Part shown: positions 44,401 to 56,111 of the stretch, piece after piece
How positions within the stretch are numbered: position 1 is the first letter of the stretch
How the letters are laid out: every line of letters begins with the position of its first letter
NCBI RefSeq assembly: GCF_022581195.2
Contig: NC_061462.1
Coordinates: 9,610,001 to 9,674,000 of the forward strand
DNA length: 64,000 bases
Origin: Helicoverpa zea
Lineage: Eukaryota > Arthropoda > Insecta > Lepidoptera > Noctuidae
Direction of reading: 5' to 3'
Position numbers and translations under genes: made by a program
The notes under the pieces: generated by a model
Database searches by the model: none
Told to the model about the DNA's origin: nothing
What the model saw: only the letters and a program-made list of their open reading frames with translations

Positions 44401-47400
44401 TAGATATATCGAAGAAGCATTTTATGGTACTTATTAGAGACACATAATTACAAACACCATATAAATACAGCTAGGTATTGTGTATTACCTATACAAAACT
44501 TTCTTTAAAATATTATCTGCCTAATAGCTACATCCTTAATATGGAGGTAACAAGTAGGTGCCTACTGTATGTCGTGGTGGCCTAGTGGGTAAAGGACCAA
44601 CCTCTCAAGTATGAGGGCGCGGGTTCGATCCCAGGTCAGGCAAGCACCAATGCAACTTTTCTAAGTTTGTATGTATCTGTGTTTGTATGTATGTAATCTG
44701 TGGAGCCTCGAACACAGATAGTTGTCAACCCTTGTTTAAAAAGTACAATATTTTACCACTTCCTTGTATGTACATCAAAGAATTGTGCCTTTTTGTACAA
44801 CAACATCCGGAATTATTTATTAAGTTCAAGGATGTAACGAAAAGAAATGCAGCTCCCAGAAATAAGTATAAATTATGTATACCACAATGCAAGCTAGAAT
44901 TATATAAAAGAAACTCTTATATAAATGCGATCAAGGTGTATAATAAATTACCAAAAGTCTTTAAAGAATTACCTTTAATCAAATTTAAAAAAAAGTTGAC
45001 GCAGTGGTTACAAGAAAAATGTTTTTATGATCTCAAAGAATTTATGTCATATTGTGGAGATGGTATTAATCAATGACTTTGTATTGTAATTTTAGTTAAA
45101 TCTTTCACATAATTATGTATTTGTTTGTTTAATATAATTGTTTGACATGTTTGATATATTGTACTAACTTTGACATTAATTTTTAACTAATGTGTATCAA
45201 CATTCAACATTTACGGGAGCGCATATCTCTAACTGTACTTGGTGTTCTAATAAAAGGACAATGGGCACAAATATATGGGACCTGGTATACCCCACCAATA
45301 GCGATGTCATATATATCATTGGATAGGCCTTTTTATGTAGAACAACATTTACTATGACAGCTTTCCTGAAATGTTTGTCCGTTCTGAGATATAGATCAAA
45401 AACTGAGCATAAGTTAAACTAAAGTTAACTTAATAATCTATTGATATCTCAAGTTTTTAGAGGAAAAACTAAGTTCCACTAAGTGTAAGTCTCCTGAGTC
45501 TTACCTGCTGTACCCGTTACATTCCATAATTGTTACTATTATTTTGCATTTCAACCTTATACTGTACCAACTGGATATTGGGCATAATAATAGACCCCAC
45601 CAATAACAAAGTCATGTATATCGATGGATAGGTCTTTTTAACTGGAACAACATTTACTATGACAGCTTTGTTCTATTGTTTGTCCGTTCTGAGATATAGA
45701 TAAAATACAAACTTAAAATTAGTGCAGATTAATTGTTTAAAGGAAAATCTATGTATGTCTTCGATGTACTAAGGGAGTGTGTTACCTGCTGTGAGTCTGC
45801 ATTTGTTACTATATTTAGCAGTTCCACCTTATACTGTACATTGCGGAATGAAATACACGATATGAATATAAGAATAATATCCACATTTCGTTCATACGTT
45901 ACTTTGTACATTTAAATAATTCAATATGATCTTATTAGCCTTTTCCCAGCTATCTTGCAGTCGGCTTCCAGTGTAACTGGATGTAATTACCTATCTGATC
46001 TCCTTACCCCAGTAATCTGCGGGCAACTCGATAACTCTTGGTAAGATTGGTTGCCAGTCTCTTTGTCTTCTGTTGTTACCCATGCACGACCATGGACCGA
46101 CCGCGTTTGCTTATGATCCTTATGATCGATCGACACATGTGGCTGTTACTCAGACAAGAGTTTCTCTTTCTCATGATCATAAAATCTTTCTCATTCTAAA
46201 GTACATAAAAAATATTGATTCGACCGGCTTTTATTTTAACCGAATGCAGCCGAGTGTTTTACAGGGAGTGACTGCCTATCTGACCTCCTCAACCCAGCTA
46301 CCCGGGCAACTCAATACCTCTTGGTTAGGCTGGTGTCAGACTTACTGAATTATGACTAGGTACCCGTAACGACTGCCAAGGATGTTGAATGACAGCAGGA
46401 ACCTACAGTTTAACGTGCCCTCCGAAACACAGTCATTGGTGTCCAAGATGTACTTAGGTAGACAGTACATACAAACTTAGAAAAGTCGCATTGGTACTTG
46501 CCTGACCTGGAATCGAACCCGCGCACTTGAAAGGTTGGTTCTTTACCGACAAGGCCACCACGACTTACATAATGATTATTAAAAAAGAATAAAAAATAAA
46601 TAAAGACATTGGTGTTGTTATTTTTCAAAGAAAATCAGATTACAGTGTTGATTAACATTGTTTTTTAGCCATATCTCATAACGGACAAACAATAGAACAA
46701 AGCTGTCACTGTAAATGTTGTTCCAGTTAAAAAGACCTATCCATCGATATGCATGACTTTGTTATTGGTGGAGATTATCATTAGGTATGCCCAATATCCA
46801 CTTGGTACAGCATAAGGTTGAAATGCAAAATAATAGTAACAATTATGGACCCTAATGGGTACAGCGGTAGGACTCAGAAGACTTACACTTAGTGGAACTT
46901 AGTTTTTCCTCTAAAAACTTGAGATATCAATAGATTATTAAGTTAACTTTAGTTTGACTTTTGCACAGTTTTTGATCTATATCTCAGAACGGACAAACAT
47001 TTCAGCAAAGCTGTCATAGTAAATGTTGTTCTACATAAAAAGGCCTATCCAATGATATGTATGACATCGCTATTGGTGGGGTATACCAATCTGCCCAATG
47101 TCCTTTATAACAAATATTTGCACACCGTATGTAATGGTAGAATGTAAATGGGCCACTTTAGATTTAAGAACATACTCTGTACACCTACATTCTGGCAAAT
47201 AAAAGACTTTGACTTTGACTTTGACTTTGTACTTTCTAAGTATATCTTAGACACCATTGACTGTGTTTCGGATGGCACGTTAAACTGTAGGTCCCGGCTG
47301 TCATTGAACATCCTTGGCAGTCGTTACGGGTAGTCAGAAGCCAGTAAGTCTGACACCAGTCTAACCAAGGGGTATCGGGTTGCCCGGGTAACTGGGTTGA

Positions 47401-50400
47401 GGAGGTCAGATAGGCAGTCGCTTCTTGTAAAGCACTGGTACTCAGCTGAATCCGGTTAGACTGGAAGCCGACCCCAACATGATTGGGAAAAAGGCTCGGA
47501 GGATGATGAAGTAGGTGCCTACTGAAATTGTAATTACACAAAGGCAATTGAAATACCACATAAATTAAGGTACCTACAAAAATACCTATTTACCCTAAAG
47601 GCTACACTTCTACGTGATCTCCAAACAATGCTCCAGAAATACTTCCGCTTCTAAGAAAGGATTTAAAATAACGAACTACGAACTACTTATGTGGTCAAAT
47701 TGTATCACGAATCGGTACCAAACAGGAACTAAAAGGTGCAGGTTCTTGACAGGTATAATAGCTATATAGCATAGCAGTTCGTAATAGCAATATAGAAATA
47801 ATTTGCTGTCTTAATATGGCCTCGAATAACCTCCGTCAGTCCACTGTCGACCATTGCAAGAGATCAGCCATAATGTCGAGATTTTCGTACCAAATGCATA
47901 TTTAAACCGAATAGTTAATTGTGCAAAACGGTAAAATTCACATTCACAACAGCCTTGATTTGGCAATCCAGAAAATATTTTGAAATTCATTCGTTCATGT
48001 TTCGTATCATTTGTTACCGTTTTTATGTTATAATATTCATGATTTATTACTTATATTTTTAAATATATAATGAGGATAATTTACATGTTACAATGTACTT
48101 TCTATTTACATCCTCTTTTGAAATTTTTTTTTTGTTCAGACATGTATTTTACCATTTTCCAAAAAATAGATATAACCTATCGTCATTTTTTAGGTCAGGT
48201 ATCGCTTTGGGCTTTTTTTCGCTTTCTGGGCCCACCTTAATTTTAATTACACTCAATAAAAACGCCAGCAAATGACTAACCGTATAAATATTAGTCACTT
48301 TTTTAATACCTAATCAAATTGCCTTCGTGACAACCCTGACACAACTCTCATGGTTCACCTGTCAGTGCAGTCGTTGTAAATAATGTCATTAATTTAAATA
48401 AAGTATCGCACACATTACCGCTATACCTATACTTGAGAAAACCAGTGAGAAGTGCGTGTACAATTTTCTTTACAAAATAAGCGTGGAAAAGTAATATTTT
48501 CACTTTCTAAGCGTAAGGCTAGCTCTCTCCCGATGCGTATGATTATGATTACAGAAGGAATTTGCGTAGTTTCGTCACATTGAGGTGTAGTTGCAAGTCG
48601 CAACTTACTCGGCCACCATTACCAGTTACCACACAGTCATTTGAGCAGTTCGTGGCTAAGTTGTTTCGATAAAAGGCGTTTATATGGATATTGTCTATGT
48701 TTTCTTGTAATAATATTTCAAATATAAAATTTCAGTTAACTTTATAGTATGAGTTGTTCAAAAATGGATATTACTAATTCAATCAAACTAATTTCTAAAA
48801 AAAATGTTATAAACTTACAGACTAGCTTAATTACAGCAAAGTTGAATGAAAATGATATAATGTTATCTTAAATAACCCACTATGAAATCTCATCTGATAA
48901 AAAACACATTTTAGACCGTACCCAAAATCGATAAGATATACTGGGTTTTCCCGACAAATATTTTATAACAATGACATAACAATTAAAGCATGACGATAGC
49001 AAATTAACTAAGCATAATTTATGCTTAATCTCCGTCTAATCTAGTCTTACAAAGCGGTTTTTAGTAAAGATTAAGAGTGTCATCACCGTCTGCGCAGGAA
49101 TTTCTTCATAGTGGAACGTCGCGCAGTCATTATGGCGGTGACGGCTAGTTTTTGTGTGACTTGCAAAACTAATGTGAGGTCCGGTTACATCAACCTGTGA
49201 TATTGTTCTTTGTCATGGATTTCTAACTACGAGTGGTCTTCTTCAAAAGATAAAAAAATGAATGCAGGTTTCATCCATGGTATTAATATTCTTATTTTTT
49301 TGTTAGGTAGTTTGAATCTCAGGAGCTCTGGACCAATTTGAAAAAATAATTTCAGACAGCAAATACAGGCTAGTTTTTATCCGATTACGAGGTGTGCACA
49401 AAGGACGAGAGTGAAACCGCTGACAGTACTTCATACATATAAATGCTTAGTTACCACCACGACTGAGATATATTAGAGAAACAAATAAGTAAAAAATCTC
49501 ATAAAAATACACGAAGATTTAAGACCACATGTAGGTATAATGACCGTTGACCTCATGAAGTGATAAGCACGTTAGTTTAAACGACTATGCACTAGGCATC
49601 TAAGATAGTGATAATCAGCTGCATTACAGTAGCCATTTATTCACGACTTCCTTGTTACTTGAACATAAAATGAACTTTTTATTATTTAATTTATTAATTC
49701 TATTCGTTTCGTCATAGCTTTGTCTAGTAAAACACTATTTTTTGGAAGTGCAATTTATAGGGAACATTAAAAACACGTTTCATTTTAGAAACGATTAGCT
49801 GCACACCGCGGTACTCAAGTAGTTTTCTTTCGACGAAAATCAACCCTTGAATTTTATTTTACTTAAAATAAAGAAGTACTTATTCAAGTACCGATTCAAC
49901 ATATTAAATTAAGTATTCTTTTTTCGTCACAAATCACAAAAAATCAAACAGACGGATTAAATTCTAATGCTTATAATTAAGTGTAATTATAAAATATAAA
50001 TGTCAATTATCAATTATATAATAGGTATTGCCCTATCACGCTGCTCGACATGCGTTGATCTGCCCTTGACCTGATCTTGATCGCCCTGCGCAAACGCATG
50101 CGAACGTCATATCATGTCCGCCATGACAGATCGCGCGGATAAACGTCTACTAGACTACCATTCTCCTTGTAACTAATGTTTTTGACCTTATTTTTAAACG
50201 TTAGGCTTAAAGCTATTTGCATAAAAAAAAATTTAGTATCTTCTAATTGGTGTTATGTGGTTTTATTTACGAATAAAATATTAACGAATAGTTGCAATAA
50301 CGATTATAAAAAGATGTCATTCAATTTTTATCACACAATACGTCATAAATATCTAAGTAAAAGTTAAAAAAATAATTGGAATATTGTGCATACTGTACGG

Positions 50401-53400
50401 AAGAAATGTAAGAACGATTTAATAACAAACAAAGGCAAAACGTAAACACAAAGTTTACTGACACTTCGGCTACAGGGTGATGTTTTGTACACATCTAATA
50501 TATTTTTTAAATATCCAACTTTATGCTTGTTATGATCCATATCAGCTACCGGTTAGTTTCCGCTAACCTGCAGATAACATTCACAGGTCATTTTAATTAC
50601 TTGCCGATAAGACTTATGGTCTATTTATATTTTACATGACTAATTATATCACGTGATTATGTTCACCTATTTTAATAAATGATCAAAAAATATCACGTCT
50701 TGCATCATTTTGGCCGCAATGCTTGGATATGAATAAAAGTTTCGAAATTTTCCTAAGCTTGTTGAAATAACTATTGTAATCATGTGCGTCATGTGGGGGA
50801 GGCCTATGTTCACCAGTTGATAATGTTGATATACTAGCTAAAATAATGATGATGCTATTTAAAAAAAATGGGACGAAATTCTACGAAAAAATAAAAAACA
50901 CAAACAAGAAAGACCTGTAGCTTATTGTCTGAGCAAGCTTCGAAATTGGCTATATTTTTTTGTATTCGATTTTTCTAAAATATCTTTAATACAAAAAATC
51001 TTTCAATACATCTGTCATATCGACCTCTGATATTATTTTTTCGCAGCCTGTATAACCTTTACTAGAAACCGAATAAGTAACGTATTTTTTCTATGTTGAT
51101 TTACATGCCCTTTAGAAGCAGGCACCACACTACCGTCATTCTTACGTAGCCTACGTTTTAGTATTAAAACTTAAATCACGCCACGCTAAGTTAAGATTAC
51201 CGTAGGTAAGTTAGCAAACGTGATAGTATCATGCGCTCAGATATACTATAATCAGAACAAATCACGATTTGCATCTGTGATAAAATGAAAATGGAATCGG
51301 CTGTTTATCACTCATCGCCAGTTTCCGCAAGTAAGACTATCATTCTAGGTTCGAATGTAGATGAGTTGCAGTGATCTGTATCGCAGTTATATACTAGTCA
51401 GCTCAAAGTCACCACTTTATTGCTTATTCGACTCCGGCCAGTCCATACTGTCCCACTGCTAAGCTTTCATAGTCCCATTAGGGAAATACAAGTGCAGTGT
51501 CAAATACAGGTGAGTGTGAATAATATTCTTGTAGTGGCAACAAAGTGATAGGTTATTAAGCGGTTGCACAAAATTCGACTTTATCAATATTTGTTTAAAG
51601 CTTAATTTAAACAAATACTGAATTAATCGCGATCACGCGCTATTTATTTATTTAAGCGCCGCGTGATGGCTCCAGGTTCACAGTTGGTCCAGTATCATCT
51701 TTGTTGATAACTCATTTATGTTCCGATCATCACTCTTCAACCTTTAGTTGTCATTTAGAGTTCGTAAGAGCTCCTTGACAATCTGTTAATTTTAATCTCA
51801 TCTCAAAATATGTGTTAATTTAAATTCTATAATATTAAATTAATTATTTATTAAAACTTAATTTATTCTCTAAATTATTAAAAACTGTTTTCTGAATTAT
51901 TAGTATTATATTTTTCTTAAAAAAATAATAATTCAAAAATGGAATTCTTGTCACGCAAAGTAAAGTCACACGGACAACTTGACGCACGTCAAGTGAATGG
52001 TACATCTGACACAAGCAAAAAAAACCGGTAAGCATTCATAACAAAATAAAATAACGTCAATCTACAGGCTAAGTGAAATTCTTGCAAAATTAACCGTAAT
52101 ACTTATTAAATAACACATTGATATGAAAGCTAAACAGTTAACGTCAAGTATGTTTCTTTCTTTTTGTTATTTTTTTAGAATAACCGTAAAACAGCAGTTG
52201 ACATTTTACGATCATTATGACGATTTGCTTCTCATAATGAATAATATTCCTACTGTTTGATTAAATTTGATCCAAGAAGAGACCCGGACTATTACATTTA
52301 TTTTGTTTTTTTAGTATTTCACCAGTTTGTGCGAGCTGCTGACAATTTCATCACACATCACACTTTGAAACTTTTGGATAAATACGCTGAAAGGTTAAAC
52401 ACCTACTTGATTAGTCGGCAAATTAGAGACGTTTGCTTTGTCTATTTTACGCTGTTATTTATTATTTTGTATGTAGTGTCAATATTATAATCATCATCAG
52501 CTTTTTTTATAGCGCCACTTCAAGGCACAGGCCAGTTCTCATATACGGCATAAATGTGCGTTAATTTCATACTTGAGAATCTGGTGCTTTAACCATTAGG
52601 CCACGACAAATACTATGCTAATATACTATTCAAGTGCCAGCGAACAGTAGTGATCATTTTTTTATTTAGTAACATTATTTAAAAAAGTGCGCCTACAAAA
52701 CTACTGTCGATATTGAAGTCAACACTGTCTGAAATGTTAACGACATATTATAAGTAATTTAACGAATTTACCACCAACCTTACTATTTAATAAATATTTT
52801 AACAGAAATATAAACTTTATAAAATCCATAAAAATTTGTTTCCAGATAGTGTTTTCTTATGAGCTGTCCATGTAAAACGGGTGGTCGTGGCTGTCTCGCT
52901 TGTCGTAGGTAGGCCGTAGCTTCGTAGCCTCGTAGCAAAGTTGCGTAGCACCTGTGACCTTGTAGCAACTGTGACTTTGACTGTCCTTCGTAGCCCTTCA
53001 CTTGAAGGACATAATTATGTACTGTCATTAACATGTAGTCATAGTTTTACGTTGGATAAAAAATATTATAGAGAACAGTATATAGTTTAAAACTATTTTC
53101 CAGCTAAGCTAGAAAATCTTATCTAAAGAAGTAATCAGAAGAGTGACATGATATTTTTGTAAGTAAATTAAAATGATAGGTTTGTTATGGTATTCGTGTT
53201 TATGAAGTTAGATAAGAAATCATGGCAACAATACTTCTCTGATATGGTAATATTATATCGTTATTATGTTATTCTTATTACATTGAACTCGGGCATGATT
53301 TTAAGATAGATTACTGATATAAAGAAAATAGACAAAATAATGTATCGCGTGCAACACGTACTACTATCGGAATTAAATTGATTGCTGACACCAATACACG

Positions 53401-53945
53401 TGTCAGCAAAGATAAAAGGTAACCGCAGTTTCCTTAGATAGTTGCAAATATGTCAATGACCTCGACATGTACCTTTATTACTTGCGGTTTTACTGAGTAT
53501 CGAAATAGAACATTGTCCAATAATAAATTAGAAAAACATTTATGTTCTTCTTAAATAGATTAAAAATAGTATCTACTGCATTGGTAATGCACTCGTAATG
53601 TTCAAGGAAAAATGAAAATTCCTATGATAAATTCCCACGTTCCGGTTCAGAGGGCAACGCCATCTGTTATCAAACGGACGAGACCGCAGTGCGGTACAGT
53701 ACGTTATCGCTGAAACATTTTCCTGCTTTCCCAGGAGCGAAACCGCGATGAGTCCAGCGCCCCCCGCCCAGCGAGACAAAACAAGCGCCACTCACGGCTC
53801 CGGCAAGCAGTCGTACGCGGCAAGCGCAGGGAAGTGTACGCACGACATGGAACGTGACCGACTTGGACTATGGGGCGCCGGCGACAACACCGCCGGCAGC
53901 CGCCTCTCCGGGCTCGACCGCCTCAGGCACCCCGGACTTAACAAG
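41414..53945 (+). CDS. Gene of unknown identity with MGNSGS N-terminus (first two coding exons; continues past window)
   Basis: Exon 1 (41414-41460) encodes MGNSGSVKLNDKRRW plus two bases and ends at a strong GTAAGT donor. Exon 2 (53735-53945) begins after CCCAG, completes the split Gln codon and runs SETAMSPAPPAQRDKTSATH, KQSYAASAGKCTHD, LGLWGAGDNTAGSRLSGLDR and LRHPGLNK, ending in phase 0 at GTACCG. The total is 86 residues. Met-Gly-Asn-Ser at the start fits N-myristoylation, hence membrane association. The rest is a low-complexity Ser/Ala/Gly region and no domain is reached. A neuralized-type E3 ligase is one untested idea, because those proteins have similar starts and a 'LPPLxFH' block could follow. 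I do not assign a name. Confidence 0.6.
42175..42306 (+). mobile_element. SINE 3'-half fragment
   Basis: The sequence 'ggttgaggaggtcagataggcagtcact' through 'ctggaagccgaccgcaacatagttggga' to a GATGATGA tail matches the 3' half of the SINE at 39392 in the plus orientation. The 5' head is missing. Confidence 0.85.
44570..44700 (+). mobile_element. SINE tRNA-like head fragment
   Basis: This plus-strand copy keeps the head: A box region GTGGCCTAGTGGGTAAAGG and B box GGTTCGATCCC, followed by 'aggtcaggcaagcaccaatgc' and 'cttttctaagtttgtatgt'. The body stops there and LINE sequence begins within about 20 bp, so this is a 3'-truncated copy or a chimera. Confidence 0.85.
44717..45249 (+). mobile_element. 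Non-LTR retrotransposon C-terminal fragment with 3' UTR
   Basis: The frame (through 45076) reads CQPLFKKYNILPLPCMYIKE then LCLFVQQHPELFIKF, KRNAAPRNKYKLCIP, YINAIKVYNKLPK and FKKKLTQWLQEKCFYDLKEF to a stop: the extreme C terminus of an insect non-LTR reverse transcriptase protein. Its 3' UTR is cut at 45249 by the foldback element and appears to resume at 47110, ending in TTTGAC repeats. Confidence 0.8.
45938..46052 (-). mobile_element. SINE 3'-half fragment inside the foldback element
   Basis: It is a diverged reverse-orientation match to the SINE 3' half: 'gccttttcccagctatcttgcagtcggcttccagtg' and 'cctatctgatctccttaccccagtaa'. No head is present. Confidence 0.75.
46232..46564 (-). mobile_element. 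SINE with tRNA-like head, 3' end truncated, inside the foldback element
   Basis: In reverse orientation it keeps the head (A-box region near 46538-46560, B-box complement 'ggaatcgaacc' near 46509) and most of the body through 'cgactgccaaggatg' and 'tgactgcctatctgacctcc'. The last part with the GGGGTCGGCTTCC block is lost. Confidence 0.85.
47110..47227 (+). mobile_element. LINE 3' end with TTTGAC tail, separated from 44717-45249 by the foldback element
   Basis: The sequence ends 'ctacattctggcaaataaaa' followed by four TTTGAC-type units, the end layout of a non-LTR element. The LINE 3' UTR broken off at 45249 has no tail of its own, and this piece starts right after the foldback element's ATA duplication. 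The two are therefore probably halves of one copy. Confidence 0.6.
47228..47510 (+). mobile_element. 5'-truncated SINE
   Basis: A plus-strand copy matches the SINE body from 'gtactttctaagtatatcttagacacc' to 'aaaaaggctcggaggatgatga'. It begins directly at the LINE tail, suggesting insertion into or next to that tail. The pol III head is absent. Confidence 0.88.
50785..50850 (+). repeat. Interspersed repeat tail ('gggggaggcctatgttcaccag')
   Basis: The phrase GTGGGGGAGGCCTATGTTCA, with a following ATGATGATG run, is the tail of a very common lepidopteran repeat related to LINE 3' ends. Only about 65 bp remain. Confidence 0.5.
52574..52608 (-). repeat. Possible tRNA-like SINE head remnant
   Basis: Read on the minus strand, 'gtggcctaatggttaaagcac' has A-box-like spacing and 'agattctca' follows. 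It looks like the start of a different tRNA-derived SINE family, but no B box is intact. Confidence 0.35.
53735..53945 (+). CDS. Exon 2 of the MGNSGS gene
   Basis: This 211-nt exon is GC-rich and CpG-rich amid AT-rich flanks, has a good polypyrimidine tract and AG, and is open in the one frame that joins exon 1. It encodes 70 residues plus the end of a split codon. Other frames also have open stretches but do not fit exon 1 phase. Confidence 0.65.
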
Positions 53946-55924
53946 GTACCGTCCACTTTTTTATACACAGAACAATGACCGCGTATTTTCGGTTAGGTCA
54001 TGGTTGCGGAAGTGTTCAGTGTACACTTCTTACGGCAAATCGCATAATCCATGCATCGTCCTAGTTTGTATCGAGTTGAAAAGTGTCAGGTATCAATACA
54101 GTACTCATCCGGCCTGCAATTGTCATGTAAATGTTTGTTTTGAACTTTACACCCGGCGTCAAAGTTCACGTGGTTGGCTAATGTCAACAAACTAGCGGGA
54201 AATAAACAGAGGTACGGTTACAATGTAAAGTTTTACTTAGAATGTTGAAAAACTGATTTTTAAAACAGAAATTGTACATGAATACTGATGACATAGATAC
54301 GTAAACATGGAAATGTTATGACATTACAACGTGACTAATACATGAGTAGGTGAGCAGCGAATTCTTCCTTAACTACTATGGTAGGATAATGAGTAGGCTA
54401 GAATGCTACAGGTATTTAAATAAAATAAATAAATGTTTACGTCAGGAAGTTGATTGTAATTGTAAGATCAGTTCTTGTTTCGATGGCAATAGAATCGCGA
54501 CTGCTATGAGGAAATGTTTGGGCCTGACATTGGCACACATCCGGCGATATAGATTTGATTTAGTGATTAAGTGATGTTTGTATTGCCTTGATATCGGTAA
54601 TTATATATACAGTCAATAAAGAAAAACATACCACACCTACACACACCTATACTCGTCTAATTAATATATTTTTGGGAGTTAAGACCGGAACCATTTAGGT
54701 AGTGATATTTAAGGAAAGAGGTTTTTTTGTTTGTAGCCCCAAAAGGTTCCGAAATTAGGTACGGAACCGATTTGAAAAATTCTGCACTTTTCTATATATT
54801 TATCCTGGTACAGGGCAGTAGTTCCCACATAGCGCAAGTGAAACTGCGGGAAAACGGCTAGTGTAATAAAACATTTTCGTCAGAAACCGTTTAAAATAAT
54901 CATAAAAGTTTACGCACCATGAATAAATAAATAAATAAATGATGCGAGGAAGTCAATACAATATAAAAGTATACATTGTACTTTTTATCAGTAGGTAGCA
55001 AACCTTTTCATATTATTTTATTGTGTGTAACAAAGTGTGAAAATAAATTCTACAGATTCAATTTTCAACCGTAACAACATAGATATTGAATAACCTAGAA
55101 TGTTATCTTTTAATTTAGGTGGTATGCTCTAGTACTGTAAAAACAAAATTCTAATTTGTCCAGATAATATTTTTTCGAAACAATATACCTTTTTGGCATT
55201 GCGTGCTCTTTCAAAAGAACTAGATTTACGAAACGGTATGGTACACTTTCCTAAAAGCAATTAAATATTTTTTTCAACTACAATCCATTGCTACACATTT
55301 TAACACGCACACACCTACATATAAATCTTTAAAATACAATTTTCTAATCAGCTGTGAACAACAGGGAACCTACATTCGTTTAACTAGAACGTTTGAATAG
55401 ATGGGGAGACCTGATTTCACCCCTCCTGTAATTTCGAGTAAGGGTTCCCTAGACACAAAGGCACCTACCTAAAAGTCACTAGTCTAGAGGGGTTCCATTT
55501 CAAAACAATAAATATGAAGCCAGACTTATTCGTGTTCAGTTCTAGTTATATAAAAGATATTCGTCAGGTACATAAAACGGTGTTTTCAATAAATGGGATT
55601 AATGAAATAATGGGCTATTGAGTACCGGTTGCCATGGTAACCGAGTGTTTATCGATTCGAGTTCTACTCAAAATAACGCTGAATACACATTAGTCATCCA
55701 CTTATGTAAGCCATAAATGTATGTACAATTTTGTAAAATATGACTCCAAAAATGGGGAAGTCATGATAAAGTATCTTTGTAAATCTTGTAGTTTTCCGAT
55801 GACATAATGTTTTTATTTTTTACTTTATCTGTGGGCCGTGATACAATCTTGTTTTACAATTACCTTCGTAGTTTGTTAGCGGTGTATGACTAAAAGACTA
55901 GTGTGTTGTAAAATTGTTACTTGA
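53946..55924. other. Probable intron 2 of the MGNSGS gene
   Basis: No exon is recognised. Near 54820-54860 is a short match to the lepidopteran repeat phrase 'gtgaaactgcgggaaaacggctagt', and an AAAT microsatellite occurs near 54922-54942. The rest shows nothing I can name. Confidence 0.4.
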
Positions 55925-56111
55925 CGGCCAGTTTCTTCATCAAAAGTTAAAGTTAAAGTAATGTCTAAAGTAAAAGTAACGGTCAAATTCGTTTTTTCAA
56001 GGCTAAAGTGACAGTAAAACTAATAGAAAAATTGAATTTAACCGTTACTTTTGCTTTAGACATTACTTTAGCCATAACTTTAACTTTAACTTTTGATGAA
56101 GAAACTGGCCG
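55925..56111. mobile_element. Palindromic MITE, 187 bp, TSD TGA
   Basis: The left end CGGCCAGTTTCTTCATCAAA continues through AGTTAAAGTTAAAGT and AATGTCTAAAGTAAAAGTAA. The right end is its near-perfect complement back to CTGGCCG, so the whole element can fold into one hairpin with a central loop of about 50 bp. TGA occurs at 55922-55924 and 56112-56114 as a likely 3-bp duplication. There is no coding capacity. Confidence 0.8.

Larger units (their letters stand above)
45253..47106. mobile_element. Foldback (long inverted-repeat) DNA element, TSD ATA
   Basis: The outer ends are AAAGGACAATGGGCAC on the left and its near complement TGCCCAATGTCCTTT on the right, flanked by ATA at 45250-45252 and 47107-47109. 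The arms (about 45253-45710 and 46660-47106) are near-complements over roughly 450 bp. Each arm contains two related direct blocks with TTTGTCCGTTCTGAGATATA. The central part holds two SINE fragments. No transposase is seen, so it is non-autonomous. Confidence 0.78.
41461..53734 (+). other. 12.3-kb first intron of the MGNSGS gene, rich in transposon remains
   Basis: The interval holds SINE fragments, a LINE fragment, a foldback element and otherwise AT-rich unique sequence, and no coding exon that I can support. Outside the listed elements (for example 42306-44570, 47511-50785, 50849-53734) I see nothing recognisable, apart from a possible cryptic promoter and exon near 51388-51508. Confidence 0.5.

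Noticed and set aside
44570..44640. A tRNA-like gene with A and B boxes
   Set aside because: The sequence continues into the body of a repeated SINE family, and no full cloverleaf with a matching acceptor stem was found.
46073..46348. Open frame of 91 codons
   Set aside because: Its second half is SINE sequence read in one frame, and its first half has no family resemblance.
47236..47559. Minus-strand open frame of 107 codons
   Set aside because: It is antisense SINE sequence; similar frames occur in other SINE copies, so it is not a gene.
53854..54195. Alternative 113-codon frame through exon 2 of the MGNSGS gene
   Set aside because: It does not join exon 1 in phase, and it reads through a splice donor into intron-like sequence.
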